From Robertmurraya dakarensis (GTDB taxonomy: Bacteria > Bacillota > Bacilli > Bacillales > Cytobacillaceae): 64,000 nucleotides of DNA. The notes beneath the pieces were generated by a model. The model was not told the DNA's origin. It saw only the letters and a list, made by a program, of their open reading frames with translations, and made no database searches. Shown piece after piece: positions 35,699 through 44,504 of the stretch. Every line of letters begins with the position of its first letter. Positions within the stretch are counted from its first letter, which is position 1. The stretch is from contig NZ_LT707409.1 in the NCBI RefSeq assembly GCF_900156875.1, positions 2,641,057 through 2,705,056 on the forward strand. The letters run 5' to 3'. Both the position numbers and the translations under genes were made by a program.

Positions 35699-36988
35699 TT
35701 ATTCATCTGTCAGTGTTAATCCACAGGATGCCGCAATTAATTCTACTAGGTGAACAACTTCTATTTTTTCTTCAAGTTTTTCTCGATGAACTCCTAGACG
35801 CATTTGAAGAAGACATCCTGGATTGGTTGTGACAATCATCTCCACGTCTTGCTCTACTCCCTTCATTTTCTCATCAAGGATCTTCATGGATTCATGGAAG
35901 TGTACAAGATTATATATCCCTGCAGATCCACAGCACATCTCCGCCTTGCTCAACGGTTTGAAGATCACACCAGGAATGCTTTCTAACAATTGCAGTGGTT
36001 CATCCACCACCCCTTGGACATTCGTCATATGACAAGAAGGCTGATAGGTGACCTTTCTATCCATCTCAACATTCCCTAACGGCAGCTCGCATTGTACGAG
36101 GATCTGACTAATATCTCTTGTCTTCTGAACAAACGCATGAGCCCGTTCTGCCCACTCTTCATCATTCTCAAGCAATTTATCATATTCGGCTAACATCGCA
36201 CCGCAGCCGCCTGCATTATTCACGATATAATCAATATCCATTTCTTCAAATGCCGCAATATTTTTCTTTGCTAATTGGATTGCATCCTGCTTGCGTCCAG
36301 AATGGGCATGGAGAGCACCACAGCATGTCTGTTCTGGAATTACGTGTACTTCACAGCCCGCTAACTTCAGTAATTCAAGAGAAAGGCTGTTCACCTTCTC
36401 AAACAAACCATCCATAATACACCCTGTAAAAAAGGCTATTTTCCACTTAGGACTAGTACTTGGCTTCAACACTGCTGCACGTTTTTTCCGTTTGGCAGGT
36501 GATGCTGCCTCAGGTAAAATCTTCTCAAATGAAGACAGTGAACCTGGCAATACATCAGTGAGTTTTGTTTTTCGAGCTAGCTTTTGCAGCCCGCTAGACT
36601 GATAGAACCAAAGCAGGTTCGCTCCTCGAGTTATTTGCTTTGAGCTCGGAATTACCTTTCGAAACAAAAGATCCTGCGTTCTTTGAAAAGGAAGTGAAGA
36701 ATTCTCCCGGTGGTTGTGATAGAGTGCTTCCCGAGTTTCTTCAAGAATTTTTCCATATTTCACACCTGATGGACAAGCTGTTTCACAGGCGCGGCAGCCT
36801 AGGCACAGATCAATGGGTTCTTTTAACTCATCATAAGAAATAACCCCCTCTGCAGCCAGCTTCACCAAGTTTATCCTCCCTCGCGGCGAATGAGTCTCGG
36901 TCCTTTTACTAAGGTAGGTCGGACAAGCCGGCAGGCAGTAACCGCATTGAACACATTGAATCGTTTCATCATATGGCAGACTGTTCAC
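35699..36988 (-). CDS. glcF: Glycolate oxidase iron-sulfur subunit GlcF (locus 1)
   Basis: A 429-residue protein with two ferredoxin-type 4Fe-4S motifs, CVQCGYCLPACP (14-25) and CLGCRACETACP (62-73), and two C-terminal CCG domains (TCCGALHAHSG and CCGSAGIYN). It passes electrons from the flavin subunit to the respiratory chain. Resembles B. subtilis YsfD. It follows the GlcD-type gene by 4 bases. No GlcE-type gene accompanies this locus, unlike locus 2, so the pair may act as a two-subunit enzyme or on a related 2-hydroxy acid such as lactate. Confidence 0.88.
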   Translation of the reverse strand: MNSLPYDETIQCVQCGYCLPACPTYLSKRTETHSPRGRINLVKLAAEGVISYDELKEPIDLCLGCRACETACPSGVKYGKILEETREALYHNHRENSSLPFQRTQDLLFRKVIPSSKQITRGANLLWFYQSSGLQKLARKTKLTDVLPGSLSSFEKILPEAASPAKRKKRAAVLKPSTSPKWKIAFFTGCIMDGLFEKVNSLSLELLKLAGCEVHVIPEQTCCGALHAHSGRKQDAIQLAKKNIAAFEEMDIDYIVNNAGGCGAMLAEYDKLLENDEEWAERAHAFVQKTRDISQILVQCELPLGNVEMDRKVTYQPSCHMTNVQGVVDEPLQLLESIPGVIFKPLSKAEMCCGSAGIYNLVHFHESMKILDEKMKGVEQDVEMIVTTNPGCLLQMRLGVHREKLEEKIEVVHLVELIAASCGLTLTDE

Positions 36989-36992
36989 AGGA

Positions 36993-38420
36993 CTACTCCC
37001 CTTCCATTAACGAGAAAACTTGGTCTTTTCCCGGAAAAATTTTACCAGGATTCATGATTCCATTCGGATCCCAGCTTTCCTTAATTCTTTTCATCATGTC
37101 CAATCCGACAGGCCCCAGTTCCATTTCCAAAAACGACGACTTCATCGTGCCAATGCCATGTTCTCCTGAAAGAGTGCCTCCCAATTGCAACGCTGCTTCA
37201 AAGATCTCTTTCACAGCCTGCTCCACTCGTTTCATCTCATCACTGTCCCGTTTATCAGCCAAAATATTAGGATGAAGATTGCCATCTCCCGCATGTCCAA
37301 AAATGACGAGATCAAGCTGATACTTCTCTTTTATATTCTTCAGTTTTTCAAACATATCAGGAATTTTACTGATAGGTATCGTAGCATCTTCTGATATTTT
37401 CGTCGGCTTTATTCTCGTAATCGCCGGTGACACCATTTTTCGTGCCTTCCAGAGATTTGCTTGTTGAGATAATTCCGTCGCCATTACGACGTTTCTTGCC
37501 CCTGAGCTGCGGCAAATTTCACCGACCTCCTGAATTTCTTCTGCCACCGATAACGGTTTCCCATCCACCTCGATAAGCAAAATCGCCTCAGCATCTAAAG
37601 GCAGGCCAGAAGGGGAATAGTCTTCTACTGCTGCAATGCACGCTTGATCAATCATTTCGATTTTTGACGGGAGGATACCTGATGTGAGGATCGTGGAGAT
37701 TGCTTTCCCTGAAGTTACCACGTCATCAAATATCGCCATAGCTGTTGCTGTACTCGGTGGTTTTGGAATCACTTGCAGCGTCGCTTCTGTGATGATACCA
37801 AGCGTACCTTCAGAGCCGATAATCAACTTGGTTAGGTCGTAGCCTGTCACATTCTTGACCGTTTTCCCGCCCGTTCGAATAATATCCCCTTGTGGAGTCA
37901 CGACTTCAAGACCGAGGACATAATCCTTCGTCACTCCATATTTCAGCCCCCTTGGTCCCCCAGAGTTCTCAGCAAGGTTCCCGCCGATCGTTGAAATGGC
38001 AGAACTGCTTGGATCAGGCGGATAAAAAAGACCATATTTTTCTGCTGCCTCATGAATAGCACCTGTTAATACTCCTGGTGACACAATCACAATAAGATCC
38101 TCTGGAATAACATCTAATTTCTGGTCCATTCTCGATAGATCTAAAACGATTCCCCCTTCAACCGGCAGCGGGCCGCCTGAAAGTGAAGTCGATTGCCCGC
38201 GTGGATAGATCGGTATGGACTTTTCGTTAGCCAGCTTCACAATGTCTGCCGCCTCTTGAGTTGTTAACGGTTGAATGACCACTTCTGGAAAATAAGTACC
38301 GAAAGAGGCATCAAACGAATAGCCGGCAAGATCATTTTTGTCTGTCAACACACGACTATGTTCGGGGATTATATCTTTTATCAACTCTATAATTTGACGA
38401 TCAATTTTCTGAAATACCAA
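36993..38420 (-). CDS. glcD: FAD-linked glycolate oxidase subunit GlcD (locus 1)
   Basis: 475 residues: FAD-binding PCMH domain (about 40-220) with PRGQSTSLSGGPLPVEGGIVLDLSRM and GGNLAENSGGPRGLKYGVTKDYVLGLEVV, then the C-terminal FAD-oxidase domain with FGHAGDGNLHPNIL and LSGEHGIGTMKSSFL. It oxidises glycolate or a similar 2-hydroxy acid. The start codon is TTG with GAGGAGG seven bases ahead. Similar to B. subtilis YsfC. Confidence 0.88.
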   Translation of the reverse strand: MVFQKIDRQIIELIKDIIPEHSRVLTDKNDLAGYSFDASFGTYFPEVVIQPLTTQEAADIVKLANEKSIPIYPRGQSTSLSGGPLPVEGGIVLDLSRMDQKLDVIPEDLIVIVSPGVLTGAIHEAAEKYGLFYPPDPSSSAISTIGGNLAENSGGPRGLKYGVTKDYVLGLEVVTPQGDIIRTGGKTVKNVTGYDLTKLIIGSEGTLGIITEATLQVIPKPPSTATAMAIFDDVVTSGKAISTILTSGILPSKIEMIDQACIAAVEDYSPSGLPLDAEAILLIEVDGKPLSVAEEIQEVGEICRSSGARNVVMATELSQQANLWKARKMVSPAITRIKPTKISEDATIPISKIPDMFEKLKNIKEKYQLDLVIFGHAGDGNLHPNILADKRDSDEMKRVEQAVKEIFEAALQLGGTLSGEHGIGTMKSSFLEMELGPVGLDMMKRIKESWDPNGIMNPGKIFPGKDQVFSLMEGE

Positions 38421-38535
38421 ATGATTTCCTCCTCAATAATGGTGCTTCTTTACGTATTTTCCATGTATAGGCCGAATTCCTCTAAAAGAGCGGCATAAAG
38501 TGTTCTACATAATCCCGCTGTCCTGTTTTTTCAAT

Positions 38536-38563
38536 AACAAAAAGACACCTTCACATAGGTGCC
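38536..38563 (-). terminator. Terminator of the 38.6-kb GNAT gene
   Basis: GGCACCT pairs with AGGTGTC on the minus strand, followed by TTTTTG. Confidence 0.75.
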
Positions 38564-38585
38564 TCACAGTCATATCAATATTTCC

Positions 38586-39053
38586 TTACACTAGCTGCTT
38601 CGTATAATAAACCATTGCGATTTCATCACAATTATGCAGCTTTGGACAATGGATACAATCAATCCATACCTTTTGCGGCATCGTGTCTTTTACCGTCACC
38701 TCAAAACCGCATTTTGAAAAGAATTCCACTTGGTAGGTTAAAGATATAAGTTTATCAATCTCTAAATTTTTTGTTTCATCAACGACTTTTTCAACTAAAC
38801 GCTTTCCGATCCCTAGCTTCCCTTGATCCTCAGCAACAACCAACGAACGAATTTCCGCTAATTGCTTATCTAAAATATGCAAACTTGCGGAGCCCACCAC
38901 TTTATTATCCTTAACAGCTACAAAGATTGCTTGGAGGTTTTGATATAAAGACTCTCTTGTCCGTGCTAAAAGGAGCCCCTGTTCTGCATAAAGTTGAATT
39001 AAATCAAAAATCGCCTCAACATCAGACACCTTTGCTTTTCTAATCTGTATCAT
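38586..39053 (-). CDS. ArgA-like N-acetyltransferase
   Basis: 155-residue GNAT protein similar in plan to the short N-acetylglutamate-synthase-like proteins. It opens IQIRKAKVSDVEAIFDLI and has an EIRSLVVAEDQGKLGIGKRLVEKVV acetyl-CoA motif near residues 67-91 and a YQVEFFSKCGFEVTVKD motif. The tail CIHCPKLHNCDE holds three cysteines and may bind metal. It could acetylate glutamate or another amino acid; no arginine genes are nearby. Monocistronic. Confidence 0.75.
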   Translation of the reverse strand: MIQIRKAKVSDVEAIFDLIQLYAEQGLLLARTRESLYQNLQAIFVAVKDNKVVGSASLHILDKQLAEIRSLVVAEDQGKLGIGKRLVEKVVDETKNLEIDKLISLTYQVEFFSKCGFEVTVKDTMPQKVWIDCIHCPKLHNCDEIAMVYYTKQLV

Positions 39054-39187
39054 GTTTTCTCACCTTTTTATATGTCCTTTAGTTCATTCTAAAGAATTGA
39101 AGTTTATATTAATATTTAATCATAAACCTGTATAAATATAAACCATTATTTTTTATATTTGTTAAAAAACTCCCCCTTCCTACAGAT

Positions 39188-39214
39188 AAAAAAAAGCAGG
39201 AGCACTTCCTGCTT
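39188..39214 (-). terminator. Terminator of the binding-protein gene
   Basis: On the minus strand AAGCAGGA, 5-base loop, TCCTGCTT, then TTTTTT. Confidence 0.9.
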
Positions 39215-39248
39215 ATAAAAACACTGCTTTCAATTATTGAACATCCTT

Positions 39249-40511
39249 TTATTCATAAATAATTTCATCCGTTACTGGATCGTAGGTAACATTGCTTGTA
39301 ATTGGAACGAGCTTTCCATCTTTTGCTTGAGTCAAGAATAGGGTTGTTGTTCCATAGCGGTGTTCCGGTGTATAAGTAACACCATTATAGAAAGAACCAT
39401 CCCAGTTATCGAATGTTTCCATTTGTTTAATGAAATTATCCCATGTTAAATCATCACCAGAACGCTTTAATCCTTCAACAAAAACCTGTGCGGTTGACCA
39501 TGCCCCTTGAGAAAGAGCTCCGAGTGTTTCCTCGCCGAATTCCTCTGTTACGTATTCAACATATTTTTGAACATCTGGATCATCCATACTGTCTTCATAG
39601 CCAATATTTGTTATAGAGCTAATGGTACCTTCCCAGACATCCTCACCCGCTAAGTTAAATTGGTTCTTGTCTCCACCTGCAGTGGTTGTCACAATGAACG
39701 GTGTATCCATTAAACCAATTTTGTGCATTTCCTTACGAAGTGCTGCAGAAGGCGCTGGTGTCGAGTTCATGATAAATACATCAGCACCCGTTTTCTTCAT
39801 CTGCTGCGCCTGTGAGCTGAATTCTTTATCCGTCGCTAAGAATGGAATTTCCGCTACAATTTCTACCCCTTCATACTTTTCAAGATTATCTTTAACTGCT
39901 TGAAGCCCCTGCTTACCAAAATCATCATTTTGATATATAATAGCAATCTTCTTAGCATTCAATTGTGTTGCTGCATAATCCAAGAACAATTTTGCCTCAA
40001 TAACATAATTAAATGTTCCTCCAAAAATATTCTTCTTTGGCGGGTTTACAAACTTATCTGCTCCTGTTCCTAATCCAGTTACCGGAATTCCTGTTTCATC
40101 TAGAAGCTGCATGGCAGCTGCGATATTTGCTGTTCCGATTGGATAAAGAATAGAGAATACTTTATCTTCTTCAATTAATCTTTGCATACCTTGAAGAGTC
40201 TTCGCTGGCTGGTACTGATCATCATATGCGATCAGCTTAAGCTTTCTTCCGTTCACACCGCCATTATCATTTACATATTTGAAATGCGCCTCTAAGCCTT
40301 TGCGAACTTTATCATATTCAGCTACCGGGCCTGTCTGCGGTCCTAAATGTCCAACTAGTATCTCTGTATCCGTTACCCCTTGGGCCAGCTGTTTGCCATC
40401 ACTAGAACCATCATTCCCGTTTGACTGGTTCCCAGCATCTTCACTGCTGCACGCCACTAGTAACATAAACGCTATAAAGATCGTTAAAAAAACATGGAGC
40501 TTCTTTTTCAT
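39249..40511 (-). CDS. Branched-chain-amino-acid-type ABC binding lipoprotein, orphan
   Basis: A 420-residue type I binding protein (Peripla_BP_6). Lipobox LLVAC at residues 17-21. The fold signature VTDTEILVGHLGPQTGPVAEYDKVRKGLEAHFKYVNDNGGVNGRKLKLIAYDDQYQPAKT lies near 47-106. Such proteins bind leucine, amides, urea or aromatic acids. No permease or ATPase genes are adjacent, and a terminator follows directly, so it must use membrane parts encoded elsewhere or act as a sensor. Confidence 0.85.
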   Translation of the reverse strand: MKKKLHVFLTIFIAFMLLVACSSEDAGNQSNGNDGSSDGKQLAQGVTDTEILVGHLGPQTGPVAEYDKVRKGLEAHFKYVNDNGGVNGRKLKLIAYDDQYQPAKTLQGMQRLIEEDKVFSILYPIGTANIAAAMQLLDETGIPVTGLGTGADKFVNPPKKNIFGGTFNYVIEAKLFLDYAATQLNAKKIAIIYQNDDFGKQGLQAVKDNLEKYEGVEIVAEIPFLATDKEFSSQAQQMKKTGADVFIMNSTPAPSAALRKEMHKIGLMDTPFIVTTTAGGDKNQFNLAGEDVWEGTISSITNIGYEDSMDDPDVQKYVEYVTEEFGEETLGALSQGAWSTAQVFVEGLKRSGDDLTWDNFIKQMETFDNWDGSFYNGVTYTPEHRYGTTTLFLTQAKDGKLVPITSNVTYDPVTDEIIYE

Positions 40512-40800
40512 TCAACAATTCCCCCTTCGAAAATTTCTATTAAATTTTTATAAATGAATGCACGATAATAAAAGATTTACAGCTGATGTTTCTACCTCCC
40601 TCCTCTATCACCGCAATCTACGAGGAAAACACCCCCATTGTAAGCCTTTTCATCTCAACCGGTTGCGGAGTATAGAATTAAGTGTAATAACATTTTTACT
40701 ATTTTTCAATATATTTTTTAGAAATTTTAAACTATTCTGAATAAAGTTATTTCAGAATTATATCTAGTAAATAGAATTAGGTTGTTTTCATTTTAAAAGT
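40512..40800. other. Intergenic region without gene
   Basis: AT-rich leader region of the binding-protein gene. The only feature noted is a near-match to cre (TTGTAAGCCTTTTCA at 40638-40652) that lacks the central CG, so I do not call it a site. Confidence 0.5.
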
Positions 40801-40837
40801 ATTGAAAAAAGCTGCCCATTGGACAGCTTTTTTCAAT
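40801..40837. terminator. Terminator of ltaS
   Basis: TTGAAAAAAGCTG pairs with CAGCTTTTTTCAA around a 9-base loop; T residues lie in the stem on both strands. 15 bases past the ltaS stop. Confidence 0.75.
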
Positions 40838-40851
40838 ACTTATCATTATCA

Positions 40852-42807
40852 TTATTCAGCAGTTTCTTCTACTAGAGATAGTTGATAATTATATTGCGAA
40901 CGATCAACCGGCTCAAAATTTTCCGGTGCATAGAATCGTAATAAATCTCCATTTACCACTCTATCAGAGAGAGCTAATTTTTGCTCTGCAATTTCCTGAT
41001 ATTTTTTCGCTTCCTCAATTTGTTCTTCTGGCAATTCTTGACCTGTTCTTGAATCAAAGAATTTTCCATCCACAAATGTAATCGTTGGACTTACAAAATC
41101 ACCGTTACGGAACGGAATCACTTCATCATGGTCCTCTGATAATAAATCTGTCCCAAACTGAACATATTCTTTCGTATCAATACCCAGCAAGTGAAGAAGT
41201 GTTGGCAGAAGATCAATTTGACCTCCATATTCATGATTTACCCCGCCTTCTAGGCCTGGAACACGAATAAATAATGGCACACGTTGTAATTCTGCTTTAC
41301 TTACAAACGGCGTCACTTCTTTTCCAAGAACCGTATTCATCGCTTTATTGTGGTTTTGCGAGATACCATAGTGGTCTCCGTACATTATAATAATAGAATT
41401 ATCATATAACCCTGATTCTTTAAGAGAAGCGAAGAACTGCTCTAAAGCTTCATCTGCATAACGCGCAGTTTGGAAATAGTTATCTACTGATTTATCACCT
41501 GTTGTATGTGGTGCAATCGTTGTTTTTTCCTGGTCCATTTTATACGGATAGTGGTGCGTAACCGTAATAAACTTTGAATAAAATGGCTGCGGCAGTGTTT
41601 GCAGCATTGGTATTGATTGCTCAAAGAATGGTTTGTCCATTAAACCGTATTCTGCAAGATCTTCCGGCAGCATATTGTAGGCACTAGAGTCAAAAAAGTG
41701 ATCATAACCGAATGATTTGTAAATTTCGTCGCGGTTCCAGAAGCTTCCTGAATTTCCATGGAATACTGCTGATGTGTAACCACGTTGTCCTAAAATCGCC
41801 GGTGCAGCTTGATATGTGTTAAGACCCTTCGTTGTAAAAGCTGAACCTTGCGGCAAGCCGTACAATGAATTTTCTAAAATAAATTCTGCGTCGGCCGTTT
41901 TCCCTTGCGCTGTTTGATGGAAGAAGTTATCAAAATAAATCGTATTTTCATCTCTGATTAAAGAGTTCAAGAACGGTGTTACTTCTTCCCCATGAAGCTG
42001 ATAATCCATTAAGAATGATTGTATTGATTCGAGGTGAAGATAAATCACGTTCATTCCTTCACCAACACCAAAGTATTCTGGATTTGGTTCTGCATAATTA
42101 GATCTCGTGAAGTTAATGACTTCTGTAATATCATTACTGTCCGCCATAACTCGTTGTGCAGAAGCCTTTGTACTTTGAACAGCATCGTAAATAGTGTAAT
42201 TATACATACCTAAATATTTCACAATATAATTGCGGTCAAAGCCTCTTGTTAATAATTGCGGGCGATCAGTTTCTGCCATAGCAAGGTTTAAGCTTGAAAT
42301 ACCTAAAGCCATTAACAGTAGTGCAGCAACCTTACGGCGTCCAAAATTCTTCATATCAATCTTCACAGTTTTAAATGAAAGCAATCCAATCAATAGAAGA
42401 ATATCAACAAAGAAAAGAACATCATATGGTCTAACTAAAGTGATGACACTCCCGCTTACATCGCCAAAGTTCTCTGTTTGGAAAAGCGTTGGCAGCGTGA
42501 TAAAGTCATTGAAAAAACGGTAATATAATACATTGGCATATAAAAGAAAAGTTAAGACAAAATCTAAAATAATCAGCCAAATATATTTTTTTCTGCCTTT
42601 AAAAATGGCTGCCAAACCTAAAAATAATATGGAAGATCCTAAAGGATTTAAAAACAATAAGAATTTTTGCAGTGAGTTATCTATTCCTAAGTCAAACTGC
42701 GTTAATTGTATCACGTATGTTTTTAGCCAAAGTAAGACTACTGCCAAAAAGAAAAAGCCAATATATTTGTTAAAAATACTTTGACCTTTCTGTAATGTGT
42801 TATTCAT
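40852..42807 (-). CDS. ltaS: Lipoteichoic acid synthase (LtaS family)
   Basis: 651 residues: five N-terminal membrane helices (about 15-205) and an extracellular sulfatase-fold domain. The catalytic threonine is in QGKTADAEF; other active-site segments are YLHLESIQ, AVFHGNSGSFWNRD, MYGDHYGIS and THHYPY. It polymerises glycerol phosphate from phosphatidylglycerol onto the glycolipid anchor. B. subtilis has four paralogues (LtaS, YfnI, YqgS, YvgJ) and I cannot say which this matches. Monocistronic with a terminator. Confidence 0.92.
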   Translation of the reverse strand: MNNTLQKGQSIFNKYIGFFFLAVVLLWLKTYVIQLTQFDLGIDNSLQKFLLFLNPLGSSILFLGLAAIFKGRKKYIWLIILDFVLTFLLYANVLYYRFFNDFITLPTLFQTENFGDVSGSVITLVRPYDVLFFVDILLLIGLLSFKTVKIDMKNFGRRKVAALLLMALGISSLNLAMAETDRPQLLTRGFDRNYIVKYLGMYNYTIYDAVQSTKASAQRVMADSNDITEVINFTRSNYAEPNPEYFGVGEGMNVIYLHLESIQSFLMDYQLHGEEVTPFLNSLIRDENTIYFDNFFHQTAQGKTADAEFILENSLYGLPQGSAFTTKGLNTYQAAPAILGQRGYTSAVFHGNSGSFWNRDEIYKSFGYDHFFDSSAYNMLPEDLAEYGLMDKPFFEQSIPMLQTLPQPFYSKFITVTHHYPYKMDQEKTTIAPHTTGDKSVDNYFQTARYADEALEQFFASLKESGLYDNSIIIMYGDHYGISQNHNKAMNTVLGKEVTPFVSKAELQRVPLFIRVPGLEGGVNHEYGGQIDLLPTLLHLLGIDTKEYVQFGTDLLSEDHDEVIPFRNGDFVSPTITFVDGKFFDSRTGQELPEEQIEEAKKYQEIAEQKLALSDRVVNGDLLRFYAPENFEPVDRSQYNYQLSLVEETAE

Positions 42808-43100
42808 TTTGTTACACCTACCTCTACCAAACTAGTATACCTAATATGGTTAATTTATATGACTATGAATGTCCACCAGTAATACCAATAATTATCATAC
42901 CTGCAAAATATGAACAAATTATTAACAAACAAAAAATAAATCATTAATAAAAACTTAACACAATACAAGAATCATACTTCTTTTTTAAAATTTGTCAAGA
43001 CTTACTTTTGTCATATAAGAGAATAATCCTATCTTTAAAGAATGCCGTCATATAGCGGTTAAGATCACTTTTTATTGAATCATCATCAACCATTATATGT
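42808..43100. other. Intergenic region upstream of ltaS
   Basis: About 290 AT-rich bases; no open frame or clear promoter found. Confidence 0.4.
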
Positions 43101-43139
43101 AAAAAGAAAATGAGTATGTCCATAAAAATGAACATACTC
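43101..43139 (-). terminator. Terminator of tatA
   Basis: Minus strand GAGTATGT (43132-43139) pairs with ACATACTC (43112-43119), followed by ATTTTCTTTTT. Confidence 0.8.
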
Positions 43140-43155
43140 TTCATAATCTTTTTAC

Positions 43156-43341
43156 TTATATACCCTTTTTCTTTTCGTCTTCTGGCTTATCATCATCCAT
43201 TAATCCTTTTGTCGAATTTTTAAATTCTCTTAAGGATTGACCAACAGCTCGTCCCATTTCAGGCAGCTTCTTTGGCCCAAAAATAACAAGTGCAATAATT
43301 AAAATTAATATTAAACCGGGGACTCCAATGTTTGATAACAT
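43156..43341 (-). CDS. tatA: Twin-arginine translocase subunit TatA, orphan
   Basis: A 61-residue TatA: membrane helix about 5-22 ([22 protein letters not shown]), the FGPKKLPE hinge, amphipathic helix, and charged tail. It forms the pore for folded proteins with TatC. An in-frame GTG lies three codons upstream, but the ATG at 43341 has GAGGAG at proper distance. No tatC is in the window, as for B. subtilis TatAc. Confidence 0.92.
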   Translation of the reverse strand: MLSNIGVPGLILILIIALVIFGPKKLPEMGRAVGQSLREFKNSTKGLMDDDKPEDEKKKGI

Positions 43342-43892
43342 GTAACCCACTCCTCTTAAAATGTCTATCTCACAGACAGGATTTGTAACCGATTTTACGC
43401 CGTCACAAACTAAAAATCAACCCATTGTCCTAAAATACATCGACAACATCTTTTACATGCAGCACATAAAATCCTCTAAATTCCTTGTAACAGTACTTTT
43501 TTGTTATCTCTATTATACGACATAACCATGACCTTAACAATATTCGCGCTTTCTCGACAAGCACTCTCCTATTATTGAAAATCTCCATTATCCTTGTCGA
43601 AAATAATAGAAAAAAGCAGGATTATGATCGCCAATGTAAGGCCTTCCATTTTCTTAGAATCCGGCTTTATCATCTCAAAATTCGACATGTTTTTGTCAGA
43701 TTAAAGGAGTATTTGATCGTAACTTACATAAAGGACTTTATATCATAAGTTGTACTTTTTTATCCTAGTTTCTTCATATTATATTATCTGACTGTTCAAC
43801 CAAATGTTTTTTATAATTGTGTCAAAAATCACAGCCTTTCTTTTCGTCCTATATTAAGATTGGAATAAATGACTAAAAAGGGGGTTTTTCCC
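43342..43892. other. Intergenic region with Spo0A-box-like heptamers
   Basis: About 550 bases between tatA and the Spo0E-like gene, with no convincing frame. TGTCGAA (the Spo0A box core) occurs at 43595-43601 on plus and 43681-43687 on minus, with a 6/7 match at 43553-43559. The same heptamer also occurs elsewhere in the window, so this is only suggestive. Confidence 0.35.
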
Positions 43893-44081
43893 ATGTTTCA
43901 AATTTTTGAAAAAGACGATTTAATCAAAATGATCGAAGCACTTCGATTGGATATGATTAAAATTGGACTTGTTCATGGATTAAGCAGCAAGAAAGTAATT
44001 CAGCTTAGCGAACAGCTTGATTATTATATTGTACAGTACCAAACGCTGCACATAAAAAACGATAACAAGACATTCCACTAA
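43893..44081 (+). CDS. Spo0E-like aspartyl-phosphate phosphatase
   Basis: A 62-residue protein with the Spo0E family pattern: a first helix (LIKMIEALRLDMIKIG) and a second beginning HGLSSKKVIQLSEQLDYYIVQYQ, where S-x-x-LD marks the active helix. Such small proteins remove phosphate from Spo0A~P or other response regulators. Eight codons upstream an alternative start exists; the ATG at 43893 has AAAGGGGG before it. Which regulator it acts on cannot be told. Confidence 0.8.
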   Translation: MFQIFEKDDLIKMIEALRLDMIKIGLVHGLSSKKVIQLSEQLDYYIVQYQTLHIKNDNKTFH

Positions 44082-44410
44082 CCACTTCAACATCCTGGAA
44101 TCACCATAATTGCGTAAAACCAAAGCTTTACAACTTCTAGTCTTTAACACATATAATGGGTTTCCTACACAGATCATATCAATCTACTACAACATCAACT
44201 TTCTAATCTTCTACATATTTATGATACTCCTACATAGAATTATTAATGGTACTGCAGTACTATTCCCATTATCAATTAGAATGTATAATTCTTAATTCTA
44301 AACCATTTCATCACTATATTTTCAACGATAGATATCATTCTTCTATACGCGACAGCACTCTATAATTAAGGTAAAGTAATTAGCATTGATATTTTAGTAA
44401 TATTTTTTAT
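44082..44410. other. Intergenic region upstream of katA
   Basis: AT-rich; a 61-codon frame at 44110-44295 has no ribosome site and is not called. No stable hairpin seen. Confidence 0.4.
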
Positions 44411-44425
44411 TAATAATTATTATAA
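44411..44425 (+). promoter_or_regulatory. Per box upstream of katA
   Basis: TAATAATTATTATAA matches the PerR operator TTATAATNATTATAA at 13 of 14 defined positions. It lies 7 bases ahead of the -35 box, fitting peroxide-induced derepression of catalase. Confidence 0.7.
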
Positions 44426-44432
44426 TTTAGTA

Positions 44433-44460
44433 TTGATTTTTTACTGAGAAGTGTTATCAT
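44433..44460 (+). promoter_or_regulatory. Promoter of katA
   Basis: TTGATT (44433-44438), 16 bases, TATCAT (44455-44460); start about 38 bases before the TTG codon. Confidence 0.55.
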
Positions 44461-44504
44461 TGTAATCAAGAGTTATCAAACAATAAATTTATGAGGTGAT
44501 TGTT

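Noticed and set aside
40638-40652. cre site TTGTAAGCCTTTTCA
   Set aside because: 14 of 15 positions fit, but the central CG needed by CcpA is CC.
44110-44295. 61-codon hydrophobic frame
   Set aside because: No ribosome site, AT-rich composition can produce it by chance.
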